Source: Pseudomonadota bacterium
GTDB taxonomy: Bacteria > Pseudomonadota > Alphaproteobacteria > Acetobacterales > Acetobacteraceae
DNA length: 51,792 bases
Assembly: GCA_021805565.1 (NCBI GenBank)
Contig: JAJZFA010000040.1
Location: 1-51,792 of the forward strand
Direction of reading: 5' to 3'
The position numbers and the translations under genes are program-made. Below the pieces are notes generated by a model. The model saw nothing but the letters and a program-made list of their open reading frames with translations, was not told the origin of the DNA and ran no database searches. Shown here piece after piece: positions 26,811-34,955 of this stretch (position 1 is the stretch's first letter; the number at the start of each line of letters is the position of its first letter).

Positions 26811-27015
26811 ATACGGTAGCCTGCGCTGCTTGGCCGGGTACTTAGCGCGGGACCGTGGGTGTTACAACGAGCGGTTGCCGCGATCGGGGGGACCGGGGGG
26901 AAGCGTTTGCCGACGCGCCGGGTCACCGGCGCTACCCAGACTCCAGCGGAGACCGGTCAGCGCGATGGATCGGTTCGATGACGAAGATACCGGACCTGAT
27001 GCCTCCAGCCAACGC

Positions 27016-28422
27016 CTATGGCAGCACCTTGCCGGGGTTCATCCGGTTGTCCGGATCCAGGGCGGATTTCACCCGTCGCATCGTGTCCAGCGCCACCGTA
27101 TCCTTATGGGTGGCCATCGCGTGGCGCTTGGATTGGCCAATGCCGTGTTCGGCCGAGAAACTGCCGCCCAGCGACACCGCGATGGCATTGACCAGCGGTT
27201 CGGCGTCCGCCGCCCGGTCCAGCCACGCGGCGCGACCGACGCCCTCGGGGGCTTGCAGGCTGACATGGATGTTGCCGTCCCCGGCGTGGCCGATGGCGGC
27301 CATGCGGCCCTCGGGCCAGCGCGCCGCGAACGCCTGTTCCACCTGCCGCAAAAATTCGGGTACGGCCGACACCGGCACGGCGGTATCGGTGGTCACCGAC
27401 GGTCCCTCCTTGCGCCCGCATTCGGGGTAATCCTCGCGAATTTTCCAGATCGCGGCCCGCTGCGCCTCTGATTCGGCGATGGCGGCGTCTCGCACGTCCC
27501 CGGCGTCCATGGCGCTGGCCAGCACCGTTTCCATGATCGCCCGCAGCGGCACGCTTTCATGTGCGGCGGATAATTCCAGCATCACGTACCACGGATGAAC
27601 CAGCGGCAGCGGCATACGGATGCCCACGCCGTGGCGAGCGGTGACGTCCATGCAGTACCGGCCGCATAGTTCGAAAGCGATGACCTCGGCGCCGCTTTCC
27701 ATGACGCGGGCGAATAGGGCCAGGGCGGCATCGGGGCTGGGCACCGCGACGAAGGCGGTTTCGACCCGTTTCAGCGCCGGTTGCAGGCGCATGGCGGCGG
27801 CGGTGATAATGCCGAGCGTGCCCTCCGCGCCGATGAACAGGTGGCGCAGCGCGTAGCCGCTGTTGTCCTTGCGCACGCGGCGAAGGTCGTCCAGCACGCG
27901 GCCGTCGGGCAGCACGACTTCCAGGCCGAGCACCAGGTCGCGGGCGTTACCCCAGCGCAGGGTGCGGATGCCGCCGGCGTTGGTGGACAGCATACCGCCG
28001 ATCTGGGCCGTGCCCTGGGCGCCCCATTGAATGGGAAACAGTCGGCCGGCGGCGGCGGCGGCCTGCTGGACGGTTTGCACGACGCAACCGGCCTCCGCCA
28101 CGATGGAGAAATCGAGCGGATCGACAGCGCGAATTCGGTTGAGGCGTTCCAGCGACAATACGACGGCGGGCGGGCCGTTGGCAGTGGGGACGGCGCCGCC
28201 CGCCAGGCCGGTGCGCCCGCCGGCCGGGACGATGGCGATGTGTTCGGCGGCACACAGTCCGACCAGGGCGGCGACCTGTTGCGTGGTACCGGGGCGGAGT
28301 ACGGCGATGGGGTTGCCGTGGCAGGCACCGCGCCAATCGACAGCGTACGGCGCGATGTCGTCCGGCGCGGACAGAACATTCGCGGGGCCGGTCAGGGCTG
28401 CCGCGGCGGCGAGAAAATCCAT
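27016..28422 (-). CDS. FAD-binding oxidase, GlcD/D-lactate dehydrogenase type
   Basis: A 468-residue PCMH-type flavoprotein. The FAD site is AIVPAGGRTGLAGGAVP and QWGAQGTAQIGGMLSTNAGGI; the C-terminal substrate domain has AAIGHAGDGNIHVSL and FSAEHGIGQSKR with the metal-binding histidines. It is expected to oxidise a D-2-hydroxy acid (lactate, glycolate or 2-hydroxyglutarate); the exact one is not clear. The ATG at 28420–28422 was chosen because longer starts add only Arg/Pro-rich sequence. It is divergent from the NIPSNAP gene. Confidence 0.9.
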   Translation of the reverse strand: MDFLAAAAALTGPANVLSAPDDIAPYAVDWRGACHGNPIAVLRPGTTQQVAALVGLCAAEHIAIVPAGGRTGLAGGAVPTANGPPAVVLSLERLNRIRAVDPLDFSIVAEAGCVVQTVQQAAAAAGRLFPIQWGAQGTAQIGGMLSTNAGGIRTLRWGNARDLVLGLEVVLPDGRVLDDLRRVRKDNSGYALRHLFIGAEGTLGIITAAAMRLQPALKRVETAFVAVPSPDAALALFARVMESGAEVIAFELCGRYCMDVTARHGVGIRMPLPLVHPWYVMLELSAAHESVPLRAIMETVLASAMDAGDVRDAAIAESEAQRAAIWKIREDYPECGRKEGPSVTTDTAVPVSAVPEFLRQVEQAFAARWPEGRMAAIGHAGDGNIHVSLQAPEGVGRAAWLDRAADAEPLVNAIAVSLGGSFSAEHGIGQSKRHAMATHKDTVALDTMRRVKSALDPDNRMNPGKVLP

Positions 28423-28574
28423 TCGTATTGGGCCTTTGTCCGGACGTGCCTCGGGTCGTCTCCGACGCCAATTCATGCGCGGGTTGCCTGGCGATGACAA
28501 GATCGCCGGCCGGCCTGTGTGCGTGGGCGGCGTATCTGGGTTAGCGTGCGATCGCTGTAACGGAGGAACGCAAC

Positions 28575-28901
28575 ATGGCCTTGTATGAACTCAGAACCTA
28601 CACGCTGTATGTGGGCAAGATGGCGGAAGCGACGCGGCTGTACCAGGAAATCGGGTTTCCGGCGATGATCGCGGGCGGGCAGGACAAGAAACTGGTCGGA
28701 TATTTCCAGGGCGACACCGGCACGATCAACCAACTGGTTCATCTGTGGAAATTCGACGATGACGCGGACCGGCGGGCGCATTGGGCCGCGCTGGGCGCCA
28801 ACCGCGATTTCGCCGAGGGATTTGCCGTGAAATTCCGGCCGCTGGTGATGACCCAGGAGGTGAAGTTGTTGCAGGCCGCGCCGTGGGGGCCGCATCCGTA
28901 A
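28575..28901 (+). CDS. NIPSNAP-family protein
   Basis: A 108-residue NIPSNAP protein: MALYELRTYTLYVGKMAEA at the start, GYFQGDTGTINQLVHLWKFDD in the middle, RRAHWAAL and FRPLVMTQEVKLL. The fold is a dimeric alpha/beta barrel; the molecular role in bacteria is not settled. A GGAGGAA ribosome site precedes the ATG. It is followed on the same strand by two amidohydrolase genes, and such proteins often accompany catabolic enzymes. Confidence 0.92.
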   Translation: MALYELRTYTLYVGKMAEATRLYQEIGFPAMIAGGQDKKLVGYFQGDTGTINQLVHLWKFDDDADRRAHWAALGANRDFAEGFAVKFRPLVMTQEVKLLQAAPWGPHP

Positions 28902-29073
28902 GCGCCGGCGACCGGAACAGGCGTGCGGATTAGACCGCCTCCTCCGCCGCCTAGCCGGGCACCGGACATGCACCAAACGCAGCCTGAGCGGGCAGCTTTA
29001 TCGGCGTGCTGACGCACTTAATGCCGATGCCGCCCTTGGCCCGCGCACGTAAAACCGAAGGGACAGGAACGCG

Positions 29074-29907
29074 ATGCAAATAGTCGATGCCCAAATTCAC
29101 CTTTGGGGAACCGGACTGCCCAGCAACCTGTCGCACCGGCAGGTGACGGCGTTCACGCCAGCCGAGGCGATCGGCCTGATGGATGAAGGCGGTGTCGATG
29201 CCGCCGTCATTCACCCGCCGGGCTGGGACCCGGATTCGGTTGCAATGGCGTTCAAGGCCGTCAAAACCTACCCCGGCCGGTTCGCGATCATGGGGTCGCT
29301 TCCGCTGGACGACCCAACCTCGCGCGACCGCATCGCCCGCTGGACAGACCAGCTCGGCATGCTGGGTCTGCGCTACACATTCCTGCACGAACCGGTCCGG
29401 CAATGGCTGCGCGATGGCACGATCGGATGGCTGTGGGCGGCAGCCGAAAAAGCCGGGGTTCCCATCGCGACGATGGCAACGGATTCGCTGCCTGAAATCG
29501 GCCGCATCGCCGAACGCCATCCAGGCCTGCGGCTGACGATCGATCACCTCGGCGGCCGTGGCGGCATGACCACGCTGAAGGACGCGGCGGCCATGACCCA
29601 TATGCCCGCGCTTCTGGCGCTGGCGAAATTCCCCAACGTCGCGGTGAAGGCCACCGGCGCACCCGGCTATTCCAGCCAGCCATACCCGTTTCCGGCGATG
29701 CACCTGTATTTGCGCCAGATCTACGATGCGTTCGGCCCGCACCGTATGTTCTGGGGCACCGATATCACGAAGATGCCGTGTTCATGGCAAGACTGCGTAA
29801 CGATGTTCACCAGGGAACTGCCGTGGCTGAACGAGGACGACAAGCGCCTTGTCATGGGCGACGCCCTGTGTGCCTGGTGGGGTTGGAACCGGCCAGCGAT
29901 AACATAA
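29074..29907 (+). CDS. Amidohydrolase_2-family metal hydrolase
   Basis: A 277-residue TIM-barrel hydrolase or decarboxylase. The N-terminus MQIVDAQIHLWG carries one His of the usual D-x-H-x-H/W metal motif (here D-A-Q-I-H-L-W), LTIDHLGG the next His, and FWGTDITKMP the final Asp. The family includes lactonases, decarboxylases and hydratases. Only one of the usual two first-motif histidines is seen, so metal content may differ. Its neighbours are the NIPSNAP gene and another amidohydrolase. Confidence 0.85.
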   Translation: MQIVDAQIHLWGTGLPSNLSHRQVTAFTPAEAIGLMDEGGVDAAVIHPPGWDPDSVAMAFKAVKTYPGRFAIMGSLPLDDPTSRDRIARWTDQLGMLGLRYTFLHEPVRQWLRDGTIGWLWAAAEKAGVPIATMATDSLPEIGRIAERHPGLRLTIDHLGGRGGMTTLKDAAAMTHMPALLALAKFPNVAVKATGAPGYSSQPYPFPAMHLYLRQIYDAFGPHRMFWGTDITKMPCSWQDCVTMFTRELPWLNEDDKRLVMGDALCAWWGWNRPAIT

Positions 29908-30007
29908 CGACGAAATAACGAAATATCCAAGGGGCCGGGGCCGCGGAACTTGCCACGCGGCGGCGCATCGCACAGGATCGGCGTCATTGCATAAAGGGAC
30001 AAGTCCA

Positions 30008-31726
30008 ATGCCGGCATACGACCTTATTATCCGGGGCGGTACCATCGTCGATGGCACCGGCGGTTCCGAACGGGAAGGCGACGTCGCTATCGCGGGCAAC
30101 AGAATCGCCGCGGTCGGCACCGTATCCGGCAGCGGCGCGGAGGAGATCGACGCCAAGGGCAAGCTGGTTACGCCAGGATTCGTCGATATACACACGCATT
30201 ATGACGCGCAGGCGGTCTGGGACGATCACATGTCGCCGTCGTCGTCGCACGGCGTCACCACCGCGGTCATGGGCAATTGCGGGGTCGGTTTCGCCCCCTG
30301 CAAGCCGGAAGACCGCGAACGGCTGATCGAATTGATGGAAGGCGTGGAAGACATCCCCGGTGCGGTGATGCACGAAGGCCTGAAGTGGGAATGGGAATCG
30401 TTCGGCGAATATCTGGACGCGATCGATCGCCGGCCGCGCGATATCGATGTCTGCGCGCTGCTGCCGCACGCCGCGGTACGGGTGTTCGTGATGGGCGACC
30501 GAGCCATTGCCCTGGAAAACGCCAATCAGGGCGATATCGCGCAAATGCGCCAGATCGCGAAGGACGCGATGCGCGCGGGGGCGTTCGGGTTCTCCACGTC
30601 CCGCACCCTGTCGCACAAGACATTGCGCGGCGACCCCACGCCGACGCTGCGCGCGCAGGAAGACGAGCTTCGCGGTATCGCGCTGGGCATGACGGATGCC
30701 GGGTCGGGCATGCTGGAGATGGTGTCGGAATGGGCGCCCGATCATAACGAGGAATTCGCCATGCTGCGGCGGGTGATCGAGGCCAGCGGCCGCCCGGCGG
30801 TGTTCACGCTGACGCAACGGCATTCCCGCCCCGAAGTGTGGCGCGATCTGCTGCGCCACGCGGACAAGGCGACACAGGACGGATTGTCGATCCGCCCGGT
30901 CGTGGCGCCCCGCGCGATCGGCGTGCTGCTGGGGCTGGAAGGCAGCCAGAACCCGTTCTCCGGCTGTCCGTCCTACAAGGAAATCGCCCATCTACCCGTG
31001 GCCGAACGCGCCCGCCGCATGTCCGATCCCGCCGTACGCGCGCGCATCCTGAGCGAGGATCCGGCAGCGGGCAGCACCTTCCCGCTGTTTCATCGTATGT
31101 CGTACGAATACATGTTCCGGTTCGGCACGCCGCCGGATTACCAGCCGAAACTGGAAAACAGCGTGGCGGCCATCGCCGCGCGCGGCAACCGCACCGCGCC
31201 GGATATCGCCTATGACATGCTGACCGAAAACGACGGCGCGAACTTCATTTATCATCCGCTCGCCAACTACGCCTACGGCGATCTGTCGATGGCCGAGGCG
31301 GTGCTGGACAACCGCAACTGCATCATGGGCCTGGGCGACGGCGGCGCCCATGTCGCATTCATCCTGGACGCCGGATACCAGACCTGGACGATGTCGCACT
31401 GGGGCCGCGACCAGAAGCGCTGGAGCATTCCCGAAATGATCCGCAGGATGACATCCGACACCGCCGGGGCCGCCGGGCTGCACGATCGCGGCATTCTGGC
31501 GCCCGGAATGAAGGCCGACCTGAACGTCATCGACTGGGACCATCTCGGGACCGGCATGCCCTATGTCGTCAACGACCTGCCGGCTGGCGGCAAGCGCCTG
31601 TTGCAGAAAGTCAGCGGTTACGACGCCACCGTCGTAGCCGGCCGGGTGACGTTCCGCGAAGGCGAGCCTACGGGCACGCTGCCCGGTAAACTGGTACGCG
31701 GGCCGCAAGCGGCCTTGGCCGGTTGA
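30008..31726 (+). CDS. N-acyl-D-amino-acid deacylase-like amidohydrolase
   Basis: A 572-residue amidohydrolase of the D-aminoacylase group. YDLIIRGGTIVDGTGG starts the beta-sandwich part, PGFVDIHTHYDAQ holds the first metal histidines, GNCGVGFAP has the conserved Cys, and GLGDGGAHVAFILD holds the late metal Asp. The end (GMKADLNVID) completes the sandwich. The enzyme would cleave an N-acyl D-amino acid or a related cyclic amide. The ATG at 30008 was chosen over an earlier one because the sequence then starts at the usual site. Confidence 0.88.
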   Translation: MPAYDLIIRGGTIVDGTGGSEREGDVAIAGNRIAAVGTVSGSGAEEIDAKGKLVTPGFVDIHTHYDAQAVWDDHMSPSSSHGVTTAVMGNCGVGFAPCKPEDRERLIELMEGVEDIPGAVMHEGLKWEWESFGEYLDAIDRRPRDIDVCALLPHAAVRVFVMGDRAIALENANQGDIAQMRQIAKDAMRAGAFGFSTSRTLSHKTLRGDPTPTLRAQEDELRGIALGMTDAGSGMLEMVSEWAPDHNEEFAMLRRVIEASGRPAVFTLTQRHSRPEVWRDLLRHADKATQDGLSIRPVVAPRAIGVLLGLEGSQNPFSGCPSYKEIAHLPVAERARRMSDPAVRARILSEDPAAGSTFPLFHRMSYEYMFRFGTPPDYQPKLENSVAAIAARGNRTAPDIAYDMLTENDGANFIYHPLANYAYGDLSMAEAVLDNRNCIMGLGDGGAHVAFILDAGYQTWTMSHWGRDQKRWSIPEMIRRMTSDTAGAAGLHDRGILAPGMKADLNVIDWDHLGTGMPYVVNDLPAGGKRLLQKVSGYDATVVAGRVTFREGEPTGTLPGKLVRGPQAALAG

Positions 31727-31732
31727 ACGGCC

Positions 31733-31760
31733 CAGGGCGATCCGGAGGCGGATCGCCCTG
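31733..31760. terminator. Bidirectional hairpin between deacylase and apt
   Basis: Perfect 12-bp arms (CAGGGCGATCCG at 31733–31744 and reverse complement at 31749–31760) with a 4-nt loop GAGG. It sits between two convergent genes, the deacylase (plus) and apt (minus). No clear T-run follows on either side. Confidence 0.6.
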
Positions 31761-31781
31761 TCCGGCTTTCAACACCGGCCG

Positions 31782-32297
31782 TCAATCGTCGTATGAAACA
31801 AGCGACTCGCACGGAATGTCGAGCCGCGAACGCCCGTTCAGGAATTTCAGTTCGATCAGCGTCGCGGCGGCGGGCACCACGGCCCCGACCTGCCGCAGCA
31901 GGGCAATCCCCGCCGCCATGGTGCCGCCCGTGGCCAGCAGATCGTCCACCACCACCACGCGCTGACCCGGCTGCACCGCATCGGCCTGAATTTCGACGCG
32001 GTCCTCGCCGTATTCCAGGGCGTAATTCAGCCCGACCGTCTCGCCCGGCAGTTTGCCGCGCTTGCGGATCATGATGAATCCGCAGCCCAGTTTCAGCGCC
32101 AGCGGAGCGGCGATCAGAAACCCCCGGCTTTCCACCCCCGCCACCAGATCGGGCATATACGCGCGCACCGCTCGGGCCATCCGCCCCATGGCGACCTGCC
32201 ACGCATCGGCTTCCCGCAACAGCGTGGAAATATCGTAGAACAGAATTCCCGGCTTCGGAAAATCCGGAATGCCGCGAATGTGGTCTTTCAGGTTCAT
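31782..32297 (-). CDS. apt: Adenine phosphoribosyltransferase
   Basis: A 171-residue PRTase, full length. It begins [18 protein letters not shown] with the usual N-terminal hood, has [18 protein letters not shown], and the PRPP-binding motif [14 protein letters not shown]. It salvages adenine to AMP. Upstream, at 32371–32422, is a four-copy 13-bp tandem repeat in what should be its leader or promoter region. Confidence 0.97.
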   Translation of the reverse strand: MNLKDHIRGIPDFPKPGILFYDISTLLREADAWQVAMGRMARAVRAYMPDLVAGVESRGFLIAAPLALKLGCGFIMIRKRGKLPGETVGLNYALEYGEDRVEIQADAVQPGQRVVVVDDLLATGGTMAAGIALLRQVGAVVPAAATLIELKFLNGRSRLDIPCESLVSYDD

Positions 32298-32370
32298 GGT
32301 GTGCAGTCCCTCGGTTTGCTGCGGCGCACCCTAAAGCGGTTGACCGCGACCCGCCAGCCGGGTCCGGCCA

Positions 32371-32422
32371 GACCGGCGGAACAGACCGGCGGAACAGACC
32401 GGCGGAACAGCCCGGCGGAACA
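32371..32422. repeat. Four-copy 13-bp tandem repeat upstream of apt
   Basis: Units start at 32371, 32384, 32397 and 32410. The first three are identical (GACCGGCGGAACA) and the last differs at one base (GCCCGGCGGAACA). The array lies 73 bp upstream of the apt start codon. Such arrays can change copy number by slipped-strand replication and so alter promoter or leader spacing. Not part of any gene. Confidence 0.9.
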
Positions 32423-32540
32423 GCGTTGTAAGGCAACGCTGGCAAATAAGGGGTAGTGGGTCAGTTTGAAATATAAATCCCTCAATTAGGAAAAACATCT
32501 TTGGGTTTCCGAATCTAGCGACTCCGTGCATGCTCGTTGC

Positions 32541-33212
32541 ATGTCCACCTTACACATTGTCCCTGACGACCTGCACGGGCTGTATCACGTTCGCGAGTGG
32601 CGTAATGCAGCGGGCGTTCTATTTACCGCGTGCCCCGATGAGTGGAAGGATATCGTCGATGTTTTGCGGAATTTTCAGCTTCTGCGATCTGAGGTCGCCA
32701 TCGAAGGGGGCGCTCTCTCCCCCATCTCGCAACGAATAGACAAAGCGTTTCGCAGTCGGGGGTGGGTGTCCAAAAAATTTGAAACCATGATCACCGTCGA
32801 TAGCACAAATTATTCTAGCCCCACCCATTTGGTCGATTGCTTTAAGGGGCGCGTCGCTTTGGAGTTAGAGTGGAACAATAAGGACCCGTTTTTTGATCGC
32901 GACTTGAACAATTTTCGCCTGCTGTTCGAGCTTCGAGCGATCGATGTTGGTGTGATTCTCACTCGCGCATCTGAGCTTCAAACGATCTTCAAAAAGTTAG
33001 GCAAGGGCAGTAGCTACGGGAACAGCACAACGCACCATGAAAAGCTTTGGCCACGGTTAGATGGCGGGGGCGGCGGCGGTTGTCCGATCTTAACTTTCGC
33101 CATCACACCAAATCTCTACATAGATGACGGCGAGGGTGCCCTCGAAGCGGCCCGCATCGCGAGAGAGGCGCGACGAAATCGGCTAAAGCGCATCACACTG
33201 GATGATCTTTAG
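32541..33212 (+). CDS. BglII/BstYI-type restriction endonuclease
   Basis: A 223-residue type II restriction enzyme of the BglII/BstYI group. The active site is D99, E108 and E110 (in LVDCFKGRVALELEW), giving the D-x8-E-x-(E/Q) spacing seen in BglII (D84, E93, Q95), and ELEWNNKDPFFDRDLNNFR follows. BglII cuts AGATCT and BstYI RGATCY; specificity here is a guess (GATC core). It is convergent with an MT-A70 methylase whose stop is only about 10 bp away. The gene has no clear Shine-Dalgarno site before ATG 32541, and its codon use and GC are lower than in the surrounding genes. Confidence 0.88.
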   Translation: MSTLHIVPDDLHGLYHVREWRNAAGVLFTACPDEWKDIVDVLRNFQLLRSEVAIEGGALSPISQRIDKAFRSRGWVSKKFETMITVDSTNYSSPTHLVDCFKGRVALELEWNNKDPFFDRDLNNFRLLFELRAIDVGVILTRASELQTIFKKLGKGSSYGNSTTHHEKLWPRLDGGGGGGCPILTFAITPNLYIDDGEGALEAARIAREARRNRLKRITLDDL

Positions 33213-33221
33213 TACGCAGGA

Positions 33222-33881
33222 TCACTCAGCGGCGATCAGCCGTTTCTCGGAAGCAGAATTATGGGCATAGGTCTTCCAGGTCGGCTCATAGGTGTCTCCT
33301 GCTTCGTTGCCCCAGACTGCCCACCCCGGACGAACGCCGCGCGCAAACAATTCCATACGCGGGCCAGGGCTACATGCCTCAATGATCGGGTAGATCTCAT
33401 CCGGCTTGCGGGAATGCTCCCGCTTGCGCGTCTCTAAATAGTTCACCTGCGTACGTCCCGGCTTAAGGGTGCGAGCATTTTTCCCTCGCACCCCAAATAA
33501 GACGATCTCCGTCACATTTCGGAAATAAAAGCCAACACCACGTCCGTCGCTTCCCCCATCCTTTCTGATTTTGCGCCAGATCATGTTGGATTTATAATGG
33601 AATCCCCATTCACCCATGACTCGTAGCCCATCAGGCAAAAGGGCGTTCGGAACCCAAAGATAGAGATGCGATGTCGGCGCCGCGATTTCATTCACTGGCA
33701 GTTTGCAGATCGTGGTCAAATCCATAGTGCTGTACCGAGACAACCGACGATGTTCGGGCGCCACCTTCCCAGTCCGGTTGACGAACTGCCATGCGGGATC
33801 CGCGAGGATGCACGCAAATTTCTGGCCGTTCGCCGCTTTCAGCAAATCTGCGCCAGCGTCGAGAGTGCGTGCAATACTCAT
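33222..33881 (-). CDS. MT-A70-family adenine DNA methyltransferase
   Basis: A 219-residue N6-adenine methylase of the MT-A70 group. The catalytic motif reads ILADPAWQF (DPAW in place of DPPW, a common bacterial form), with HLYLWVPNALLPDGLRV, GFHYKSNMIWRK and NVTEIVLFGVRG as further blocks; KREHSRKPDEIYPIIE and RMELFARGVRPGWAVWGNE complete the SAM domain. The ATG at 33881 has a GGGGAAC site in front. It most likely protects the DNA against the convergent BglII-like enzyme. Its upstream region was invaded by an IS1-like element 45 bp before the start codon. Confidence 0.9.
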   Translation of the reverse strand: MSIARTLDAGADLLKAANGQKFACILADPAWQFVNRTGKVAPEHRRLSRYSTMDLTTICKLPVNEIAAPTSHLYLWVPNALLPDGLRVMGEWGFHYKSNMIWRKIRKDGGSDGRGVGFYFRNVTEIVLFGVRGKNARTLKPGRTQVNYLETRKREHSRKPDEIYPIIEACSPGPRMELFARGVRPGWAVWGNEAGDTYEPTWKTYAHNSASEKRLIAAE

Positions 33882-33925
33882 ATCCCGTTCCCCTTGGTGG
33901 TGCATCGCGTCATGTCATATCCGAT

Positions 33926-34826
33926 TCGTCAAGCAAATACCGTTATTTGCCGGTCTGATCGTCTTCCCAATCTTCCAGCACCTTCACCATATCCGCCAAC
34001 TCCCAAAGCTTGGCGGAAACGCCGGCGGCCATGGCCGGGCTGCACCGCAACGTCTGGTGAATGCGGACGAAATTGTAGTGCGTCATGTGGATGGCAACCG
34101 AGTGAGTATGATTTTCGGCCTTCTTCGAAAAGGCGTTTGTCAACCGCGTGAACCGACGGTTTCCCATCCGCGTCGTCAGGTTGGCGCGTTCCACGTAGGA
34201 CGTGCTGATGTGCTTTGGGTCTGGGTTGCCTTCGATGGCTTCCTTCTTGGCGCCCATGCACGGCGCCGGACTATAGCGGCCAGCCGGTGCGCCCGCATCG
34301 CCATAAATCTTGACCAGCATCGCATAGTCGATATCCGCGCCGAACGCACCCTCCACGGCTTCCAGGTAGGTCTTGTGACCGTCGCTGGTCAGTTGCACCC
34401 GATTGGACAGGCGAAGCGCAAGATCGCCGATAAACTCGAACGCCGCCGTACCATCGCGCTTTCCTATGTAGTAGGACGGGATCAGCTTCGTATCGGCGTC
34501 GATAGCCATCCACGTCCAAATATCCCCCGCTTCGGCGGGAGCGGCCTTCGCGGTCGGCGCATTCTTGGCCTTGGCGTAAACGAAGGCCCAAATTTCATCG
34601 ACCTGCAAGCGTTTGCAAGTCAGGTTCAGCATGGTCCGGTCCTGGTAGTCGGAGAATGCGCTCCCAGCGTCTTCCAACAGCTTGACGATGGTGTTCTTGC
34701 TGGCGCCCGTGATGCGGCTGATCGCTCGCATGGACATTCCTTCGACCATCAGGCCGAGGATTTGAGCGCGGGCGGTAGAGGAGAGCTTACTCATACATCT
34801 TTTATATGACCTTTTATGCTTAACGA
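33926..34826 (-). mobile_element. IS1-like insertion sequence, probable ends
   Basis: The transposase gene is flanked by near-matching inverted 10-mers: TCGTCAAGCA at 33926–33935 and TGCTTAACGA at 34817–34826 (9 of 10 paired). This would give a ~0.9 kb element. No target duplication is obvious. A second copy of the right-hand end motif (CGTTAAGC) lies at 34885–34892. A perfect 7-bp hairpin at 33933–33950 overlaps the transposase stop. Confidence 0.5.
33943..34794 (-). CDS. IS1-like DDE transposase
   Basis: A 283-residue transposase of the type annotated as IS1 family in alphaproteobacteria. The N-terminal helix-turn-helix is EGMSMRAISRITGASKNTIVKLL. The DDE core has D in LQVDEIWAFVYAKAKN, D in VQLTSDGHKTYLEAVEG, and E in STSYVERANLTTRMGNRRFTR. 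The gene looks intact. It is oriented like the MT-A70 methylase and lies directly upstream, so it may provide or disturb the promoter for that gene. Confidence 0.88.
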   Translation of the reverse strand: MSKLSSTARAQILGLMVEGMSMRAISRITGASKNTIVKLLEDAGSAFSDYQDRTMLNLTCKRLQVDEIWAFVYAKAKNAPTAKAAPAEAGDIWTWMAIDADTKLIPSYYIGKRDGTAAFEFIGDLALRLSNRVQLTSDGHKTYLEAVEGAFGADIDYAMLVKIYGDAGAPAGRYSPAPCMGAKKEAIEGNPDPKHISTSYVERANLTTRMGNRRFTRLTNAFSKKAENHTHSVAIHMTHYNFVRIHQTLRCSPAMAAGVSAKLWELADMVKVLEDWEDDQTGK

Positions 34827-34955
34827 CAAGAATTATCTGTGAGAACGCTCATAATTCCTTTCAAAGTTAGGCTTTAATGCGTCGCGTTAAGCACGCGAGC
34901 GTTCTATATGCCATTTTAATTTTTACGTGGACATATTATTTCAGCCGAGGCACTT

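Noticed and set aside
32371-32422. CRISPR-like array
   Set aside because: Units are 13 bp, directly adjacent with no spacers; it is a simple tandem repeat.
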